From assembly GCF_000300235.2 (NCBI RefSeq), contig NZ_CP004388.1:3914001-3978000 (forward strand): 64,000 nt of DNA. The letters are read 5' to 3'. Within the stretch, counting starts at the first letter, position 1; each line of letters begins with the position of its first letter. The position numbers were made by a program, and so were the translations under genes. The stretch comes from Thalassospira xiamenensis M-5 = DSM 17429. GTDB lineage: Bacteria; Pseudomonadota; Alphaproteobacteria; Rhodospirillales; Thalassospiraceae. Below are positions 1 through 9,700 of this stretch, piece by piece. The notes under the pieces were generated by a model. The model did no database searches. It was given only the letters and a program-made list of their open reading frames with translations, and was not told where the DNA came from.

Positions 1-49
1 GATAATCGATACCTTTCGATAAGCATAAGAAATTCAGGGGAAGCCCGAA

Positions 50-1966
50 GTGTACAGGGTAGTGGGTTGCTTTATATCGCTGGTATTATTGCTGGCCGTG
101 GTTTTGACCGCGCCCCGGAATAATGCATATGCAGCCGAATTCGGCGAAGCGCCGATGCTTGCCGAGATGGTGGCGAACGGCACATTGCCCCCGGCCGCAG
201 AACGCCTGCCCAAGACCCCGATGATTGTTACCCCGACTGACAAGCTTGGCCAGTATGGCGGCACCTGGATGATGGCGCAAAATTCGGAACGCGATCACGC
301 CCTTCTGATCAGGACGATCGGCTATGAACCGCTTCTGCGCTGGACCCCGCAATGGACAGACACGGTTCCCAACGTTGCTCTTTCGATGCAGGCCAACAGT
401 GACGCCACGGAATTTGTCTTCCGGTTGCGTCCGGGCATGCGCTGGTCGGATGGTGCGCCTTTTACCGCCGAGGATATATCCTTCTGGTACGACGACATTT
501 TACGCAATCCGGCTTTTGGCAATGCGACGCCTGAATGGCTGACCGCAGGCGGAAATCCGGTGCATGTTGAAAAAATCGACGAAACCACGGTCGCGTTCCG
601 CTTCGACACGCCCTATGGGCTGTTTCCGACCTTTCTTGCCCGGCCCGAAGGTGTCGAACCGGTAAGCTATCCCGCCCATTTCCTGAGGCCCCTGCTTCCG
701 AAATATAACAGGCACGCAGATGCCGATGCGCAAAAGCTTGGCTTCAAGGATTGGAAAGATCGCTTCCTTTCGGTGTTCGGAATGCCGGGCACCATAGACG
801 ATCCCAGCCGCTGGATGAACCCGCAGGTTCCGACCCTGAACGGCTGGATTCTGACCGGGACATATGGCAAAGACGATCCGCTGGTTGCGGTTCGCAATCC
901 GTTTTATTGGAAAATCGATCCGGGCGGACGTCAGTTACCCTATATTGATCGGGTTTCCTTTGATCTGGTCGGCAGCAAAGATGAAGCCGGTGACACCGCC
1001 ATCACAGGCAGGGTCAATATGCAGGAACGCCATATTGGCCGCCGCGTGGACGAAATTCTTGCGGCCAATAACAATCTGCAATCCTTCACGCTGATTGAAA
1101 GCGACATGAATATCCTGACCCTGTCGCTTAATCTGAACGACAGGGACCCGGTGCTTCGCGACATATTCCAGAACAAGGAATTCCGCGTGGCCCTGTCGCA
1201 TGCCATCGACCGCGACAGCATCATTGGCCGGTTCGTTCCCGGTGCCCTGCCCCATCAGGCCGCACCACGTCCCGAAAGCCCGCTTTACCACACGGTTCTC
1301 GCACGCCAGTTCATTACCTATGATCCGGTACTTGCCGCAAGCCATCTGGCGAATGCCGGTTTGACACGCAAAGACGACGAAGGTTTCCTTCTGCGTCCCG
1401 ATGGCAAAAGGCTGTCCTTTACCATCGATACCGAAGGCGCATCCCGCTTCGAAATGCTCTCTGCCGTTATCGATTACTGGCGTGATGTCGGACTTGATGT
1501 GACCGCCCGCGACTTATCGCGTGATGTATTTGTCGATATGCGTGAAAAAAACAATCACCATGCCAGCGCATGGGGCGGTGATGGCGGGCTTGATGCCATG
1601 GTTCTGCCGATCAACTACCTGCCAGTATCCAGTGAATCATCTTGGTACGCCACCGGTTGGGCACAATGGTATTCCGACCCGGAAAATCCCGACGCGGTTG
1701 AGCCCCCGGCCGAGGTTATCCGTCAACTGGAACTCTATAACCAGTTGAAAGCCACCGCAGATGCAGAAAAACAGAATAAACTTATGCGCGATATTCTCGA
1801 CATCAGCGCAAATCAGTTTTACGTTATGGGAATTGCCTTGCCGCCCAATCGCAAAGGGCTTGTGGCAAAGAACTTCAAGAATGTTCCCAAGGTCATCCCG
1901 GCGGCTTGGAGCTATGCCACACCGGCACCAACCAATCCATCCCAGTATTATCTTGAGAGCCAATAA
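50..1966 (+). CDS. ABC transporter periplasmic solute-binding protein (family 5, peptide/oligo-type)
   Basis: The 638-residue product begins with a hydrophobic signal sequence (residues about 5-29, cleavage probably after NAYAA), so it should be periplasmic. The body has the family 5 extracellular solute-binding layout: a conserved FVFRLRPGMRWSDGAPFTAE-type segment near residue 125 and a central FRVALSHAIDRDSII region near residue 380, both typical of DppA/OppA-like proteins. The GTG start is supported by an AGGGG Shine-Dalgarno at 36-40. No permease or ATPase gene follows; the next gene, 45 bp downstream, is a membrane sensor kinase. It could therefore bind ligand for uptake by a transporter encoded elsewhere or act as ligand receptor for that kinase. 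The family call is firm; the substrate is unknown. Confidence 0.88.
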   Translation: MYRVVGCFISLVLLLAVVLTAPRNNAYAAEFGEAPMLAEMVANGTLPPAAERLPKTPMIVTPTDKLGQYGGTWMMAQNSERDHALLIRTIGYEPLLRWTPQWTDTVPNVALSMQANSDATEFVFRLRPGMRWSDGAPFTAEDISFWYDDILRNPAFGNATPEWLTAGGNPVHVEKIDETTVAFRFDTPYGLFPTFLARPEGVEPVSYPAHFLRPLLPKYNRHADADAQKLGFKDWKDRFLSVFGMPGTIDDPSRWMNPQVPTLNGWILTGTYGKDDPLVAVRNPFYWKIDPGGRQLPYIDRVSFDLVGSKDEAGDTAITGRVNMQERHIGRRVDEILAANNNLQSFTLIESDMNILTLSLNLNDRDPVLRDIFQNKEFRVALSHAIDRDSIIGRFVPGALPHQAAPRPESPLYHTVLARQFITYDPVLAASHLANAGLTRKDDEGFLLRPDGKRLSFTIDTEGASRFEMLSAVIDYWRDVGLDVTARDLSRDVFVDMREKNNHHASAWGGDGGLDAMVLPINYLPVSSESSWYATGWAQWYSDPENPDAVEPPAEVIRQLELYNQLKATADAEKQNKLMRDILDISANQFYVMGIALPPNRKGLVAKNFKNVPKVIPAAWSYATPAPTNPSQYYLESQ

Positions 1967-2011
1967 CAGAATTCACCGGCAATCAGGCTGGGCCAGGGTT
2001 TAGAGGTTGGC

Positions 2012-4369
2012 GTGAAGAAGCTTTTTGACCGCCTGTTTGGCAGTCTGGTTTTCAAGATCGGGATCGCAATTGTCATTGTCGAAACCATACTGCTTGGCCT
2101 ATTTGGTGGTTACTATGTTCAATATTTCGGTGCAGAAATTGATCGGCGGATCGCCGAACAGATCAGTGCGCCCGGTCGCCTGATTCAGGATGAACAGCTC
2201 AAGATTTCCGTCATTAGCGATCCCAAGCAGCTTGAACTGCTGTTGGGACCGCATCTTCGCGAAGCCATGGCCATAGGCTTTGATGGTACGATCTATCACG
2301 CTATGGACCCGATGCTGATCGGATCCGATATTGCCTCTGTACCGGATTTCCCCAAAGACCGGCTTTCTGCCGATTTGCGCAGTCAGGTGCTGTTTACCAC
2401 CGATGGCCCGGATGGCCGCAACATGGTCAGCATCACACCCCTGTTCAGCCTGAATGCCAACCAGCCCTTCATGTTTGCTTATTTCAAGGTCTCGACCCTC
2501 GGTCTGGAACAAAGCCAGCGACAGATGCAGTCGGTTCTGCTGATCGGCTCGGTTCTGTGCATTCTGATGACGTCGGGACTGATTTTCCTTTTCATGCAGC
2601 AAACCGTTCTGCGTCGCCTGATCACGGCCGCGCAATTTGTTTCTGAAATCCAGTTTGGAAAGCTTAGCGCCCGACTGAAACCGGCTGGTCGCGACGAAAT
2701 CGGCGCGCTTGAACGTGGCCTGAACACCATGGCCGAAAGCCTGGAGCGGCGCACCAACCAGCACCAGATCGCCCAAGAGGCCCTTCGCGATAGCGAGGAA
2801 CGTTTCCGCGACTTTACCCTGTCGTCCGCCGACTGGTACTGGGAAATGGGGCCGGACCTTAAAATCGCGTTTGCATCCTACAAATTCTATCAGCTGATCG
2901 AAGAACTGAACGGCTCCCCGCAGGGTCAATCCTTTGATAAACTGGGCCTCAAAGCTGAAACAGATCATAGCTGGAACAGTCTGATCAAACGGCTCGAAAG
3001 TCATCTTGCATTCCAGAATTTCGAATTTTCCTGGATGTCGCGGGACGGACAAAAACATTTCGGGCGCATCAATGGCGTCCCGGTTTTTGATCTTGATGGC
3101 TCGTTCAAGGGGTATCGTGGCACCGGTAGTGACGTCACATCACAGCACCGCGCGACCGAAGAACAGCATGCCCTGCAACGTCAGCTCGCCACGTCACAAA
3201 AACTCGAAGCCGTCGGTCAGATGGCAGGCGGCGTGGCGCATGAATTCAACAATTGCCTTGCAGGTATTCTAAGCTTTGCCGAAGTAGCTCGCGCGAAAAT
3301 TGATGATCCCGAACGGGTCAAGGAATATCTGGACCATGTGATTTCCCTTGGTGAACGCGCCACCAGTGTCGCCGATCAGCTTCTGATGTTCTCGCGCCGC
3401 CGGATTGATCAGCCGACCGTCGTTCAGGTCGATACAGCCATTACCGAAATGGAAAAGCTGCTGATCACGCTGCTGGAACACCGTATTGAATTGCAAATCT
3501 GGGCCAATGATGCTCCGCTTTACACCTGCGTTGATCCGACACAGCTTTCGGCCTGCATCCTGAACCTTGCGATCAATGCCCGTGATGCGATGCCCGATGG
3601 CGGTACATTGCAGATTTCCTGCTATGGCGCGACAATCCCGCCTGCGGATGAACGCTCCCCCGATGACGAAGATGACATCTTCCCGAAGGCCGCCGCAGGC
3701 GACTATGTCGTGGTAACAGTTCAGGATACCGGCACGGGCATCCCTGCCGACATTCTTGGCAACATCTTCGAACCCTTCTTCTCGACCAAGGAACCCGGCA
3801 AGGGCACCGGGCTAGGACTGTCGATTGTTCATAGCTGGGTCGAAGAATCGAACGGCTTTATCGATGTCGAAAGCGTCGAGGGCGAAGGCACGACCTTCTC
3901 GATCTATCTGCCGCGCTCCGAAGCCGGAAAGGTCAAGGCATCCGCCTTGCAGGAAATCGACTATTTTCCGGGCAATGGCGAACGGGTTCTGATTGTTGAT
4001 GATGAGCAATCCCTGCGCACGACCGCCAAGATCATCCTTGAAGATGCCGGCTTTGATGCCCTTGTGGCCCGCAGTGCCGAAGAAGCCCTACAAATCATTA
4101 CCGAATCCCAGAAAACAGATCGCATTGATGTCATTCTGACCGACGTTGTGATGTCGGGACTGAGCGGACCGCAACTTGCGATCGAAGCACAACGTCAATA
4201 TCCCGATCTGGCCGTCGTCTTCATGTCGGGCTATCCGGCACGCACACGCAAGGAAATGGAAAAGATGCTGGGCGACTATATCTTTGTCAAAAAACCGTTC
4301 CGCCCGGCCCAATTGCAAAAAGCCATTCACGAGGCCCTGGCCCATAAAACCGAACGCCAGCGTCTTTAG
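2012..4369 (+). CDS. Membrane hybrid sensor histidine kinase (periplasmic sensor-HAMP-PAS-HisKA-HATPase-REC)
   Basis: The 785-residue protein has a first membrane helix (about 12-34), a periplasmic sensor region of about 140 residues and a second helix (about 172-195). HAMP and PAS domains follow, then a HisKA dimerisation domain with the phospho-acceptor His410 in GGVAHEFNN. The ATPase lobe shows [21 protein letters not shown] and GKGTGLGLS, and a C-terminal receiver carries Asp711 in ILTDVVMSG and a late lysine in VKKPF. It should autophosphorylate and pass phosphate within itself, then to an unlinked phosphotransfer protein, since no partner regulator is adjacent. The start is GTG with AGAGG at 2002-2006. 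The close upstream solute-binding protein gene suggests co-transcription. Confidence 0.93.
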   Translation: MKKLFDRLFGSLVFKIGIAIVIVETILLGLFGGYYVQYFGAEIDRRIAEQISAPGRLIQDEQLKISVISDPKQLELLLGPHLREAMAIGFDGTIYHAMDPMLIGSDIASVPDFPKDRLSADLRSQVLFTTDGPDGRNMVSITPLFSLNANQPFMFAYFKVSTLGLEQSQRQMQSVLLIGSVLCILMTSGLIFLFMQQTVLRRLITAAQFVSEIQFGKLSARLKPAGRDEIGALERGLNTMAESLERRTNQHQIAQEALRDSEERFRDFTLSSADWYWEMGPDLKIAFASYKFYQLIEELNGSPQGQSFDKLGLKAETDHSWNSLIKRLESHLAFQNFEFSWMSRDGQKHFGRINGVPVFDLDGSFKGYRGTGSDVTSQHRATEEQHALQRQLATSQKLEAVGQMAGGVAHEFNNCLAGILSFAEVARAKIDDPERVKEYLDHVISLGERATSVADQLLMFSRRRIDQPTVVQVDTAITEMEKLLITLLEHRIELQIWANDAPLYTCVDPTQLSACILNLAINARDAMPDGGTLQISCYGATIPPADERSPDDEDDIFPKAAAGDYVVVTVQDTGTGIPADILGNIFEPFFSTKEPGKGTGLGLSIVHSWVEESNGFIDVESVEGEGTTFSIYLPRSEAGKVKASALQEIDYFPGNGERVLIVDDEQSLRTTAKIILEDAGFDALVARSAEEALQIITESQKTDRIDVILTDVVMSGLSGPQLAIEAQRQYPDLAVVFMSGYPARTRKEMEKMLGDYIFVKKPFRPAQLQKAIHEALAHKTERQRL

Positions 4370-4633
4370 AAACCTTGTTCGATTCGTTCAAGCTCATCCA
4401 ATGTTCTGGTCTTCCGCACGGCAAGCCCCCCCCCCGCACGCAAAAATTTTATTATTCCAGCCATAGATAACCCATTGATATAAAACGGCTCACAAAAATG
4501 TCATCGGGTTCAAATGCCACATTGTGACAGCTGTCACTTTAAAAGTGTTAATTGAAACCTAATCTCTAAGTCAGAAGCAGCAATATCTGATTTTACAGAT
4601 ACTCAACTTCACGAAATTTGAGGCGAGGACACA
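4370..4633. other. Intergenic region with C10 tract and perfect palindrome
   Basis: This 264-bp gap separates the kinase from the first small protein gene. It holds a ten-C homopolymer at 4426-4435 and a perfect 14-bp palindrome at 4524-4537 (GTGACAG/CTGTCAC). The palindrome lies about 95 bp upstream of the small gene and could be an operator. No convincing promoter hexamers or coding frame were seen. Confidence 0.5.
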
Positions 4634-4849
4634 ATGGTCGGTTCAGTAGGTTCAGGACTGAGTTCAGCAGCTCAAGCCGTGAGTAACGCAATCACACCCG
4701 GAACTGGTGTATCTGCGCCGCTTGATGCGGCAATGTCTGCAACCAAGAAGGCACAAGGCCTTACCGAAATGATTGGGTCGATTATCACCGACTATCAGCC
4801 ACTTGAAACCAGCGGCCCACGTGGCACCCGCGTCAATCTTCTAGCGTGA
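4634..4849 (+). CDS. Small hypothetical protein with C-terminal RGTxxN motif
   Basis: The product is 71 residues, rich in Ser, Ala and Gly in its first half, with no signal peptide or clear membrane segment. It begins MVGSVGSGLSSAAQAVSNA, and the amphipathic helix-like N terminus loosely resembles small motility/YjfB-type proteins, though not enough for an assignment. The C terminus ends GPRGTRVNLLA, which resembles ARRGTYLNIVL at the end of the next small gene. A GAGG ribosome site at 4625-4628 supports the ATG, and a strong terminator follows. Function unknown; coding is likely because of the ribosome site, terminator and shared motif. Confidence 0.7.
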   Translation: MVGSVGSGLSSAAQAVSNAITPGTGVSAPLDAAMSATKKAQGLTEMIGSIITDYQPLETSGPRGTRVNLLA

Positions 4850-4873
4850 TTTTTCCCTCTCGTTAGCTTCCTT

Positions 4874-4898
4874 GGGTGGTTTTGACCACCCCTTTTTC
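4874..4898 (+). terminator. Rho-independent terminator after the small gene
   Basis: A perfect 7-bp stem (GGGTGGT at 4874-4880, ACCACCC at 4885-4891) with a 4-nt loop is followed by CTTTTTCT. It lies 24 bp after the stop of the 71-aa gene, so that gene is probably transcribed as its own unit. Confidence 0.85.
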
Positions 4899-5004
4899 TG
4901 TGTGCGTCCCTGTCCACAACGGTCCCACCCGCTACCCGCTTCAACGTCATGACAAAACCCGTTGATCATGCTAATGTTTTTGCAGTTTCAGAACGGATAA
5001 ACTC

Positions 5005-5235
5005 ATGGCAACCAACCGGATTGGCAGCAGCGCCACACAAACGGGCCTTCTTGATGCCCGATCCATGCCGCAAGGCGTGCCTTCGGGTACGCGCGGCCGT
5101 GTTGCCGCGAACATGGATCAACCTTCATCCGACAGCTTCATCGCCGCCCAACTTGCCCGTCTGCGCAATCTGATCGCTGCTGACCAGATTGACCACAACG
5201 CGCGGCGCGGGACATATCTGAACATTGTCCTTTGA
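5005..5235 (+). CDS. Small hypothetical protein, second with C-terminal RGTxxN motif
   Basis: The 76-residue product is polar, with no signal or membrane segment. A predicted helix (FIAAQLARLRNLIAAD, about 45-60) precedes the terminal HNARRGTYLNIVL. The RGT-x-x-N ending matches that of the neighbouring 71-aa protein, which suggests a shared partner or paralogy. The ribosome site is weak (ACGGA upstream of the ATG). An overlapping frame at 4949-5173 is a shadow. It ends just before the convergent pncB stop. Function not recognised. Confidence 0.62.
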   Translation: MATNRIGSSATQTGLLDARSMPQGVPSGTRGRVAANMDQPSSDSFIAAQLARLRNLIAADQIDHNARRGTYLNIVL

Positions 5236-5252
5236 TCAGGCCTTATCCCGGC

Positions 5253-6542
5253 CTATCCTTGCCTTGTGGGATGACCAAAAACCCGGATGTAACGTTCGAC
5301 CTGCCTGGGATCGCCAGAAATCTTTTCCGGATTGTCTGAAAGCTTGACCGCCGGATGACCATTGGCACTTGTCACCTTGCACACCAGTGACATCGGCTCA
5401 AGCCCTTGTTCCCCCGCCGGATCACAACCGCGAAAATCATTGGTCAGGTTCGTGCCCCAGCCAAAGCTCATGCGGACCCTGCCATGGAAATGCAGATAGG
5501 TTTCGATAATCGCATCAATGTCGAGATTGTCAGAAAACACCAGAAGCTTCTCGCGCGGGTCCCTGCCATGTTCTTCCCACCATCGGATGATCTGTTCGCC
5601 ACCCTCAATCGGTGGCGCACTGTCGGGGCGAAATCCGGTCCAGTCTGCCAGCCAGTCGGGCGCGCCTTCTAGGAACGCCGCCGTTCCATATGTATCGGGC
5701 AACGCGATCAGAAGATTGCCGCTGTAATGCTGGCGCCATTGCTCCAGCACCCGATAAGGCGAAGCCGCAAGTTCGTCATCATTCTTGGAAATCGCCGCTT
5801 CGACCATCGGCAATTCATGGGCGTTGGTACCAATCGCCTCGATATCCGCGGTCATTGCCAGCAACACATTTGACGTGCCGATGAACCGGTTGCCGATCCC
5901 CTCTTTCAGGGCTTCGACACACCAGCGCTGCCACAAAAAACCATGCCGCCGCCGGGTGCCGAAATCGGCAAGAACAAGGTCTGGCAAATCGCGAAGCCGT
6001 TCAACCTTTTCCCAAAGCTTGGCCTTGGCACGCGCATACAGCACATCAAGTTCGAACCGCCCGCGATTGCGCAACACAGCACGCGACCGCAATTCGGTAA
6101 TGATCGCAAGGGCCGGTGTTTCCCACATAGAACTATGCGTCCATGGCCCCGTAAAATGCAGTTCAAACTGCCCGTCGATCTTGCGCAATTCATATTCCGG
6201 CAATTGGAAATCGCCAAGCCAGCGGATAAATTCCGGCTTGAACATATGGTTGCGCCCGTAAAATGTCGCCCCCGCCAGCCAGATCAGTTCCTGGCGGGTA
6301 AAACGCAGGCTGCGTGCATGGTCAAGCTGCGCACGTAATTCGCCTTCATCGATGATATCGCCAAGCCTTATATGTCGGCTGCGATTGATCAGCGAAAAGG
6401 TAACGTCCACATCCGGGTGTTCCTGCCAGATCGCCTGCAACATCAGAAGCTTGTAAAAATCGGTATCCAGAAGACTGCGGATGATCGGATCAAGCTTGAA
6501 ATTGTGGTTATAGGTCCGTGTGGCAATATCGGTAACGGTCAT
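5253..6542 (-). CDS. pncB: Nicotinate phosphoribosyltransferase
   Basis: The 429-residue protein matches the full length of bacterial PncB, the ATP-assisted enzyme that joins nicotinate to PRPP giving nicotinate mononucleotide in the NAD salvage (Preiss-Handler) pathway. Visible signatures are [17 protein letters not shown] at the N terminus, [23 protein letters not shown] and the phosphate-binding [10 protein letters not shown] segment near residue 220. It is cytosolic. It is convergent with the small gene ending at 5235 and sits downstream of glutamate synthase on the same strand, but a terminator at 6635-6664 separates it from gltB, so it probably has its own promoter. Confidence 0.96.
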   Translation of the reverse strand: MTVTDIATRTYNHNFKLDPIIRSLLDTDFYKLLMLQAIWQEHPDVDVTFSLINRSRHIRLGDIIDEGELRAQLDHARSLRFTRQELIWLAGATFYGRNHMFKPEFIRWLGDFQLPEYELRKIDGQFELHFTGPWTHSSMWETPALAIITELRSRAVLRNRGRFELDVLYARAKAKLWEKVERLRDLPDLVLADFGTRRRHGFLWQRWCVEALKEGIGNRFIGTSNVLLAMTADIEAIGTNAHELPMVEAAISKNDDELAASPYRVLEQWRQHYSGNLLIALPDTYGTAAFLEGAPDWLADWTGFRPDSAPPIEGGEQIIRWWEEHGRDPREKLLVFSDNLDIDAIIETYLHFHGRVRMSFGWGTNLTNDFRGCDPAGEQGLEPMSLVCKVTSANGHPAVKLSDNPEKISGDPRQVERYIRVFGHPTRQG

Positions 6543-6634
6543 GAACCACCTGTCAGATTGGCAAAGATGTTCGCTTTGACATAAGTATCAATGTCCCCCG
6601 GCGAAAGCGCCACCCCGCAAACATCCCGACCGGC

Positions 6635-6664
6635 AAAAAAAGAAGCCCCGTACAAAGTACGGGG
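6635..6664 (-). terminator. Rho-independent terminator of the gltD-gltB operon
   Basis: Read on the minus strand, a perfect 8-bp stem (CCCCGTAC / GTACGGGG, 3-nt loop, 6646-6664) is followed by TTC and a seven-T run. It lies 60 bp beyond the gltB stop and separates that operon from pncB. Confidence 0.9.
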
Positions 6665-6723
6665 CCAGTTTGTTTGTCCGGGTGTATGGACAAGGGAGCT
6701 TGCGCAAAAGCGTGAAAAATGGT

Positions 6724-9700
6724 TCACGCAGTTGCCTGGTTTTCGCTCATCGAGCGAATGGGGTTTTCCAGCTTGTCGACGATTTCTTTCGGCACGATCT
6801 GCCAGAAATTGCCGCGTTCGCGATCCCAATTGTCAAGGATGGTGCGTGCAAAACCGCTATCGGTTTCCGCAACATGCTCTTCAATCAGCGAACGACAGAC
6901 TTCGTCCCAATGCTGGGTTTCAATACGTTGGTACAGGATGGAGCCATCGTTGACGACATCGCCAAAGGTGCCCTCGACGTCATAGATGAACGCCATGCCG
7001 CCGGTCATGCCTGCACCAAAGTTCTCGCCAACCGCGCCAAGGATCACGGCGGTACCGCCAGTCATGTATTCACAACCGTTCGAACCACATCCTTCGACCA
7101 CAACCGTCGCGCCCGAGTTACGAACGCAGAAACGTTCCCCGGCCTGACCGGCTGCAAACAGCTTGCCCGCCGTTGCACCATAAAGGATGGTGTTGCCGAT
7201 AATCGTGTTTTCGTTGGTCTTAAGCGGGCTTGATGGCCGCGGGCGCAAGACGATGGTACCGCCCGAAAGACCCTTGCCGACATAATCGTTGGCATCGCCC
7301 TGAACTTCGATTTTCAGCCCCTGAACCGAAAACGCGCCCAGCGACTGACCGGCAGAACCGCGCAAACGCACATGCAGATGGCCCGGTTTCAGGCCGGTCA
7401 TGCCATATTTCTGCGTGATCAGCGACGAAATACGCGTCCCGATAGCACGCTGCGTGTTCTGAATGTTGTATTGCAGCTGCATCTTTTCGCCGTCTTCAAG
7501 CAATGCGCGCGCATCCTTGATCATCTGGGCGTCAAGCGTATCGGGCACTTCGTTGCGCCCCTCAATCGTGCAGTAACGCTTGTGATCACCGGCATCGGCC
7601 TGTGCAAGCAGCGGGTTCAGGTCAAGGTCAACAAGGTCCTTCGCACCGCGGTGAACCTGCTGCAGCAGATCCGAACGACCGATGATTTCCTGCAGGTTGT
7701 CATAGCCAAGCTCGGCCAGGATATCCTTGACCTCTTCGGCCATAAACGTGAACAGGTTGACCAGTTTGTCCGCCGTGCCGACGAACTTGGCACGCAATGC
7801 CGGGTCCTGGGTACAAACGCCAACCGGACAGGTGTTCGAATGGCACTGACGCACCATGATGCAGCCAAGCGCGATCAGGGATGCGGTACCGATACCGAAT
7901 TCCTCAGCACCCAGCATCGCACCGATCACCACGTCGCGGCCGGTTTTGAACCCGCCATCGACACGCAGTTTCACCTTGCTGCGCAGATTGTTCAGCGTCA
8001 GAACCTGGTTGACTTCCGAAAGGCCCATTTCCCACGGAATACCGGCATATTTGATCGAGGTCTGCGGGCTGGCACCGGTGCCGCCATCATAACCTGAAAT
8101 CAGGATGACGTCGGCCTTTGCCTTTGCCACACCGGCCGCAATCGTGCCGACCCCCGAACGCGACACCAGCTTGACGCAAACGCGGCAACGCGGGTTGATC
8201 TGTTTCAGGTCATAGATCAGCTGCGCCAGATCTTCGATGGAATAAATATCGTGATGCGGCGGCGGCGAAATCAGGGTCACACCCGGCGTCGCATGACGCA
8301 GCTGTGCGATTTCAACCGTAACCTTAAAGCCCGGAAGCTGACCACCTTCGCCCGGTTTTGCACCCTGGGCGACCTTGATCTGGATTTCTTCACAGTTGTT
8401 CAGATATTCGGCAGTCACACCGAAACGACCCGATGCCACCTGCTTGATCGATGAACGCGCATTATCCCCGTTCGAACGCGGACGGAAACGTTCACGCGAT
8501 TCACCGCCCTCGCCAGAGTTCGATTTCGCACCGATGCGGTTCATCGCAATCGCCAGCGCCTCGTGGGCTTCGGTCGAAAGCGCACCGTGGGACATGCCCG
8601 GCGTTACGAACCGTTTGCGGATTTCGGTGATGCTTTCAACCTGTTCCTGACGAACCGGCTTACGGTCGGAACGGAAATCAAGCAAATCACGAAGATGAAG
8701 CGGTTCACGCGAACGAAGCCCCTCCGAAAACTTGCGGAAGGTATTATACGACCCCGTGGTGACGGATGACTGCAACGTATGGATCAGCGGACCGGTCCAG
8801 ACATGGCGCTCACCCGAACGGCGATATTTGTAAAGACCACCGACCGGGAGGGTCACGACATTGCCGTTAAACGCTTCCTTGTGCTGGGCAATGCAACGAC
8901 GCTGGATACCCTGAAGGCCGATACCCGAAATGCGCGACGGCATACCCGGGAAGAATTCCGCCACCAGCGACCGCGACAGGCCGATACTTTCAAAGTTATA
9001 GCCACCGCGATAGGAACTGATGATCGAAATGCCCATCTTGGACATGATCTTGAGCAGTCCGGCATCAATCGCCGCCTTGAAACGCTGCATGACTTCGGCC
9101 GTGCTGCCGACATTGGGGAACAGCCCGCGCGCATAACGGTCCAGAAGACCTTCCTGCGCCAGATAGGCGTTCACCGTCGTCGCACCTACACCGATCAGAA
9201 CCGCAAAGTAATGCACATCCATGCATTCCGCCGAACGGACGTTAAGCGAGATATAGGTACGCAGCGACGTTTTCACGAGATAGCTGTGCACACCACCCGT
9301 CGCCAGAACCATCGGGATTGCGGCACGCTCGGCCGAAATGCCCTCGTCAGTCAGGATGATATGAAGCGCGCCACCACGAACGGCTTCTTCGGCTTCGCGC
9401 TGGATGCGGGTAATCGCATCGCGCAGTGCTGACGCGCCGCCATTAATGTCGAACGTGGTGTCGATTTCGACCGCCGTATCGCCCATATAGCCGCGCATCG
9501 CGTCATACTCGGCATTGGTCAGAACCGGGCTTTCAAGCTGAAGCAGGTCACACTGGCTTTCATCCTCGTCAAGGATGTTGCCAAGGTTGCCAAGGCGCGT
9601 TTTCAGGCTCATGACGCGGGCTTCGCGCAAAGAGTCAATCGGCGGGTTGGTTACCTGCGAAAAGTTCTGGCGGAAGAAGTGATGCAAACCGCGATACCGA

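Noticed and set aside
4426-4435. Ten-C homopolymer as a phase-variation switch
   Set aside because: It is between genes, about 200 bp from the next start and not in a promoter spacer that can be recognised, so a switching role is unsupported.
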